A stretch of DNA of 26,036 bases from RGIG5612 sp045627365 (GTDB taxonomy: Bacteria; Bacillota; Clostridia; Lachnospirales; Lachnospiraceae): contig JAZQNN010000028.1 in the NCBI GenBank assembly GCA_045627365.1, positions 1-26,036 on the forward strand, written 5' to 3'. This document shows, piece by piece, positions 23,401 through 26,036 of this stretch (the first letter of the stretch is position 1; each line of letters opens with the position of its first letter). A program made the position numbers and the translations under genes. The notes beneath the pieces are model-generated. The model was not told where the DNA came from, did not search any database, and worked only from the letters and a program-made list of their open reading frames with translations.

Positions 23401-25968
23401 GTCTTCTAAGAAGACTTCGTTGCCTTCTGCGTCAGTCAGGATGGCGGTGAAGCGCTGCTCAGGGTCTTTGTCAAGCAAATTGCTGCTGAAGAATACCGTA
23501 ACAGGTTTGCCTGCCGGTGTCTCGAGAGTATCTGCCGGGATGGTCAGGAAAGGCGTAAGTCCTGCGCCGAAGCGGACCTCGTCGGTCGAAACCGTAACAG
23601 CGTGCTCTGCATCGCCGTTGAGCGCGGTCAGCGTGAAAGTCGTGCTGCCTGCTTTGCCGGTCGGAGTGATGGTACCGTCTGCCGCTATATTGGCAACTTC
23701 CGGATCGGTCGAGCTCCAGACGAACATTGCGTCAGGATCCTGCGGCTCGCCTTCTTCGTCGTAAATGGTGACTTTGGTCGTGTCGCCGTAGGTGTAGCTG
23801 CCCTCTTCAAGTGTGAAGAGCGCATTGACCTTCGGCTCATCCTGAATGTAGATGATGCCGTCAGAGTGCTCCTCGTCGAAGTACGGGCCGTCCTCGGCGT
23901 TCTTAACGATCACTGAAAGTGTTATATCTTCTGCGGTGATATAGGTGATCGGATCCTGCGTCAGGCGCATGAGTGAGCCGAACAGCACATCCTCGCCGAT
24001 GTAAATCTCGGCTGTAAATTCTTTGGTCTCATATACCGGTTCGAGATCAAGCTCTGCTGTCATAACAGCTCCGTCGAAGGTCTCGCCCTCAAGCTTGAAA
24101 GGAATCAGCTCCCGGTCCTTGATCGCCAGTTTAACGGATGATGAAACGCCCTTCTCATCGAGGTCGGATGCAAGCCACATGTTGCGGTCTGACTCCTCGC
24201 TGAGCTGAAGAGTTACGGTAAGATGAGGCTTCAGCGGGTCTTCCGTGGAGATGACTGCAGTCGCGTCATCGAAAGTATCCTGCACACGGCAGCTTTCCAT
24301 TGAAGCTTCAGTAAGAACCAGTCCCTCAGAGGTCTCGCCCGGGTTGGTTGCCGTCATGGCATTGCCTGCAACGTCCTTGGCATATACTTCGGTTACAACC
24401 GGGTGAACGCTGTCCGCGATCTTTACCGGATACGGAAAGCTTAAGCGGTCCGAAGGCGCATCCTCTGCTGCCGGGATCTTGGTGCCGTTTGCAATGATGT
24501 AAGCGCCGGCCGGGCTTACAGGCTCGTTGAATTCAACGATGATCGGAACTGCCTGCCAGCTTGTGTAATCGCCCGGTGTTGCGTATACGTCGTCGATCAC
24601 AGGCGCAGTCTTGTCTGTAAATTTAAATCTCAGGCTCAGCCCATCAACATCGCTGGATGTCAGCGCGTAAATGTCATTGTTAACATGAATGCCTTCGATG
24701 CTGACATCTTGTTTGTACTCGGTATTATAAGTTGCGGCTCTTGATGAATATCTGCCGGAGCCAGATGGGCTTTCCTGCGTATCCATCGTTATATCGTTGG
24801 TGAAGATCACATCGTCGTATTCCGTATCCAGGCAAAGCCTGTAGGTAATGCGGACCTTGCTCTTGCCCCAGGCTCCTTCTTCTGTTGAGTACCACGCAAT
24901 CATGGTTCCCCCGCGTACGTTTGTTTCAGACACCGTGTCCATAAAGCCCTGATTGAGCGAGTAAAGCTCACCGGAGGTAAGGCTCAGCCTTGCCTCTTCA
25001 GGAATCGTGAAACCGGCTGGATTTGAAAAGTAAGGGATGTAGTTTTTTTCGAAATTGCCGGTGATGCGGTCGAGTTCTTTGCCGGCACCTACTGTGCCTA
25101 CGCCCGGAAAAGCAAGTGCTACCGCGTCAGCAACGCTGTCCAGGAAAGCAGCATTCTTGAGGTTGGATGCGGAGAAATACCACATCGGCTCATCGGCAAC
25201 GAGTGTGCTGATAGTTTCCGGATCGCCCGTGATTGTGATAGTGGTCTCGGCGCGTCCTCTGTCGTCCGCGGTCAGCTCGATGGAGCCTGACTTCTCAACA
25301 ACATGGTAGCTGCCGGAGAAAGCGCGGTAATCGAAGGACACCTTGGTGCCTGCCTTGGCCGCGTTCAGGGTAACCGTAACAGTTGACTTGTTATCAGTGA
25401 AAGGAGTTGCGGTAAAGCTGACGATTGCACCGTGGTTGACACCTGAGTACTCGCCCTCAAGATAAGGGTTCGTCGGTAGGGTCTGGGCAACGCCGTTTTC
25501 CGTAAGGTACTTAACCAGATCCTCGTAGGTCGCCTCGTGCTCCTCGGTCCACTCGCCGCCCTCGTAATAGGTCTTGCGCAGGTACTCGATATAGTCCTCG
25601 ATGACGATGATGTTCCAGAGGTTGTCGAGCGTGATCTCCTGGCCGTCAACAATGGCGATCTTGTCGCCGTCGTAGTCGCCCTTCAGGATCTGTACTACTT
25701 CCTCTAAAGTGTATTCTTCATCATCGATGGTGATCTTCTTGATGCTGCCAAGCACGCCGCTTTCGTCCAAGAGGCCGTACTTTTCAAGCACCTCGTAGTA
25801 GCGCTTAGCTTCCTTCTCGCTTCCGATGAAGGACTTCAAAGCGTCGAGGATCTCCTCGTTGTATTCGCCATCGTTGTCCAGCGCGCCGGCCTCAGCCGAA
25901 AACGGTACAGCAAGAACCGTGATGATCAGGGCAAGCAGCAGCGCAGTCAATCTTTTCGCAATTTTCAT
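17410..25968 (-). CDS. Giant sortase-anchored multidomain surface protein (2852 residues)
   Basis: The protein starts with a signal peptide (1 to about 27, likely cut after SAEA). It ends PPRTGD, a hydrophobic stretch and KRRKKAR (2820-2852), an LPXTG-like sorting signal with P in the first position, so sortase should link it to the wall. Between these lie a helical segment (about 28-165), beta-rich segments, an Ig-like segment beginning TAPVIDDV (about 450-545), a BIG_2-like domain with WSSTDPEVANI (about 715-800), and a long unassigned part (about 810-1570). An unusual region (about 1578-1850) has alternating Gly/aromatic strands. A propeller-like region has repeated AAW/AYS strands (about 1950-2310), and CARDB-like segments follow (about 2390-2700). 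A cadherin-like sandwich (about 2736-2815) comes last. I see no catalytic motif. Adhesion or glycan binding is the likely role, by inference. A GAGG lies 11 bases before the ATG. Confidence 0.88.
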   Translation of the reverse strand: MKIAKRLTALLLALIITVLAVPFSAEAGALDNDGEYNEEILDALKSFIGSEKEAKRYYEVLEKYGLLDESGVLGSIKKITIDDEEYTLEEVVQILKGDYDGDKIAIVDGQEITLDNLWNIIVIEDYIEYLRKTYYEGGEWTEEHEATYEDLVKYLTENGVAQTLPTNPYLEGEYSGVNHGAIVSFTATPFTDNKSTVTVTLNAAKAGTKVSFDYRAFSGSYHVVEKSGSIELTADDRGRAETTITITGDPETISTLVADEPMWYFSASNLKNAAFLDSVADAVALAFPGVGTVGAGKELDRITGNFEKNYIPYFSNPAGFTIPEEARLSLTSGELYSLNQGFMDTVSETNVRGGTMIAWYSTEEGAWGKSKVRITYRLCLDTEYDDVIFTNDITMDTQESPSGSGRYSSRAATYNTEYKQDVSIEGIHVNNDIYALTSSDVDGLSLRFKFTDKTAPVIDDVYATPGDYTSWQAVPIIVEFNEPVSPAGAYIIANGTKIPAAEDAPSDRLSFPYPVKIADSVHPVVTEVYAKDVAGNAMTATNPGETSEGLVLTEASMESCRVQDTFDDATAVISTEDPLKPHLTVTLQLSEESDRNMWLASDLDEKGVSSSVKLAIKDRELIPFKLEGETFDGAVMTAELDLEPVYETKEFTAEIYIGEDVLFGSLMRLTQDPITYITAEDITLSVIVKNAEDGPYFDEEHSDGIIYIQDEPKVNALFTLEEGSYTYGDTTKVTIYDEEGEPQDPDAMFVWSSTDPEVANIAADGTITPTGKAGSTTFTLTALNGDAEHAVTVSTDEVRFGAGLTPFLTIPADTLETPAGKPVTVFFSSNLLDKDPEQRFTAILTDAEGNEVFLEDDINTCAVTIPGEELNYGYEEGAAHRYKLTVSATYETVEYSDDLTITLVSAPAIITLAELPTYYYLDNMSEIPAEWFIRNFDRYSGEEADLFRFLVTRNNEPIFDSTNPGTGEDGIYSGSYMIPISTVETTTDDPTSFRDIYTVTVQAKNGTDSTWSYASYVFYVYDEDALKLWVNGSEATGDITLTNVPDIKSMTQDQILALKRDISLQTVISINYGEFAWTDLSDRLAWASSAPEISDLNYRQGSYYEHLSAYNYTTYLPTTEFMLSGLSDGEADITAQHIQTGMGETIHVSVDTLKDQLYLFACTPAATVTAHYTNGNGEEKTATSDAEGKFAIYEESGIASDVYFTSTVDGVPYYGTYYEPGLMSGEQDPTDLTLYPCNNLIMRRAAYAYVYVKNPNGTPYQGTIKLRGGVFINGEYVENTAFAFKEGDPVSHKGNEWSEVTLGSNGKLTVVMDLTQWGLGDYVLSSEDEVYYRFAIEGPDTDLYPMLVQIDALENEESYLRSGGASVTFRKNKAGAGEHPFIFDENLVIHASYGDFSAPMDILERNESIGVSDLITAEDLTISVMWWGDTSKADKHSLSLYSLTRKEINPKGKTVTEDAYPFLDEPVTTISVQLTHDVLSACDIGVRPETVHICYENLTQNTTITEDLTYGICDMTDIYVAPDGLEKDMIEFNKSCERISTDHALHGLPLGIGDMLPQWAIDKLADEDYKPDKEHANGFSLQIRPTEDPQTYLIYFATGGSNMSNNNVTGIYADGTSKKYFSYVPGFREVKWVFGGKRRNYDWWDSMEKEAKDARDSKWQVQIQYILTGYAEAKYYYDEKAGAWRTDYLSAGFDAGGGVSFVKYFNTLAFGWLPVTTELKGGGAGSVSLDVITMQYLDDVGLPVNATEFLTEFRAYFYFKAFGGIGFDFSVFALKIGIYGQLNFDVVCHWLNRPDLEGIENPRYADGSLVSNSDPVLDGQHLVLGGQIGIEWALKFLFIVYEQALWSLPFEAWSPTFRDWKKIEELWGISQEHYQEQLDKIIGDGDGELVSVGGTPMLKVSLAPTTERFDYLAEGGRVWDGNTFLKDPLKAIKNKEASVLQSNAYPYSDPALNDDGSVLVYLSDATAEEDDAVHTGYAVLSGGGFTEMGLINEEGAGDSTPSAAGNASFTVAAWSSLGEAQAREAGTVMTAEDQIIMLDGTEVYASIYTDGEWTTTALSENSSADIAPAAAAAGGRALVAWRNVATNRVSGNIGDFNVKDTIVYRIYEDGAWSEVDTLYNGTSGNIKGLNAAMLPDGTAAVVYVLDTDGIDSTTEDREICWAVVGTDGAVTRTVQATSDANADENPQVAVTSIYGQNCFVAAWYSTEYNGDELEYDIHMADFGADGIIIGHLPQSVNQLIRDKDLMIAPEFQLTKNSSSLDDLALIWVERVESESEDGLTIEQDMLNSVKFYTYGETDEIIGLTAAQELGEAPESTLINNFDAVCRDSDIMAVFLGTSYDSEETQLVSGTTVSGDPVEYLIPKSTSALYAMRGTYTDSVIITSVVTDYDGLRLGADTTAAVTVKNDGIDPITSVTVYLGDEEQTFDGLNLLPGDSLTLYMDYTVPEDTTVDEDVTVVAETENGSFTDEYVAPFGSIDLEVTSAKIVEEGDGLRTIEVKLNNASDSKLEGSGKTVVIAFYTDSTLENTVNGLDPITIRDSESLKMIDEGGYARRVVFDVEKYLTTLEEQPDEIPEAGIPVYVRVYAMDGSEEARDYSPSNDSQQVRCENLKTRTGNDVTVKSKVKSEADNTEVNVSVRNNRLAETSTGNIVVTLYDAEGNVLEQQQSYDLDEMDCGLVSIDGEETIDATFLFNQPGDHVEVLYSDLILDDDSDASLTSLESTNIPGVNISIFEEDATKPGTFNGEVTAEEGTKNGQFLITPANPESTVTLDGEQIDGHADVPLKIGRNVLDFMVTAPDGKTVNHYILVINVPGDPTDPVNPPRTGDKTHLGLYAALMLLSAAVPLIKRRKKAR

Positions 25969-26036
25969 ATGTGAATATACCTCGTGTGTGGGGGATAAAA
26001 TTTTCCAACTTTGTATTTTAAGATATTTAAAATAAT
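25969..26036 (-). other. Upstream region of the surface-protein gene (no promoter placed)
   Basis: The 68 bases up to the window end are AT-rich and contain the GAGG ribosome site (minus 25983-25980). I could not place a -35/-10 pair with confidence. The promoter may lie beyond the window edge. Confidence 0.4.

Overview
The window looks like a chromosomal segment of a moderate-GC Gram-positive anaerobe of the class Clostridia, most likely Lachnospiraceae or a close relative. The reasons are the gene order of its division and cell-wall (dcw) cluster, a groES-groEL operon under a perfect CIRCE element, a long cytoplasmic tail on FtsL, and a giant surface protein ending in a sortase-type PPRTG signal. 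The taxonomy is inferred from style and gene order, not from a database search.

Layout. Positions 1-3512 hold, all on the minus strand, a GNAT acetyltransferase cut by the window edge, groEL, groES and an OGG-type 8-oxoguanine DNA glycosylase. Positions 3521-12948 are a compact minus-strand dcw cluster read mraZ-rsmH-ftsL-PBP(ftsI/spoVD type)-mraY-murD-ftsW-ftsQ/divIB-like-ftsZ. It opens with four MraZ boxes in exact 10-bp register and closes with a hairpin terminator after ftsZ. It makes the peptidoglycan lipid precursor (MurD, MraY), the septal synthase and its activators (FtsW, PBP, FtsL, FtsQ) and the Z-ring. murE, murF, murG, murC and ftsA are not in the window. A divergent ABC exporter (+) follows at 13067-14830.

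Positions 14834-17420 are the most unusual part. A minus-strand AbiEi/DUF559-like nuclease-fold protein and a plus-strand alpha/beta-hydrolase esterase are each bracketed by copies of a 73-bp repeat. There are three copies, the same length and orientation, with 13-bp terminal inverted repeats. One copy encodes the last five residues and the stop of the nuclease gene, one abuts the esterase stop codon, and one lies between the two divergent genes, just upstream of the esterase promoter. I recognise no named repeat family.

Positions 17410-25968 are one 2852-residue secreted, wall-anchored surface protein (minus strand). It has a signal peptide, Ig-like segments, an unfamiliar glycine/aromatic-rich central region, a propeller-like region, CARDB-like segments and a C-terminal cadherin-like sandwich before the sorting signal. 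Its stop codon sits in the loop of a bidirectional terminator shared with the convergent esterase gene.

I saw no transposase, integrase, phage gene, CRISPR array, rRNA or tRNA. Candidates for something undescribed are the 73-bp repeat/cassette arrangement, the structured promoter element before the GNAT gene (which would give a leaderless mRNA), the POTRA-less FtsQ-like protein, and the central region of the giant surface protein.
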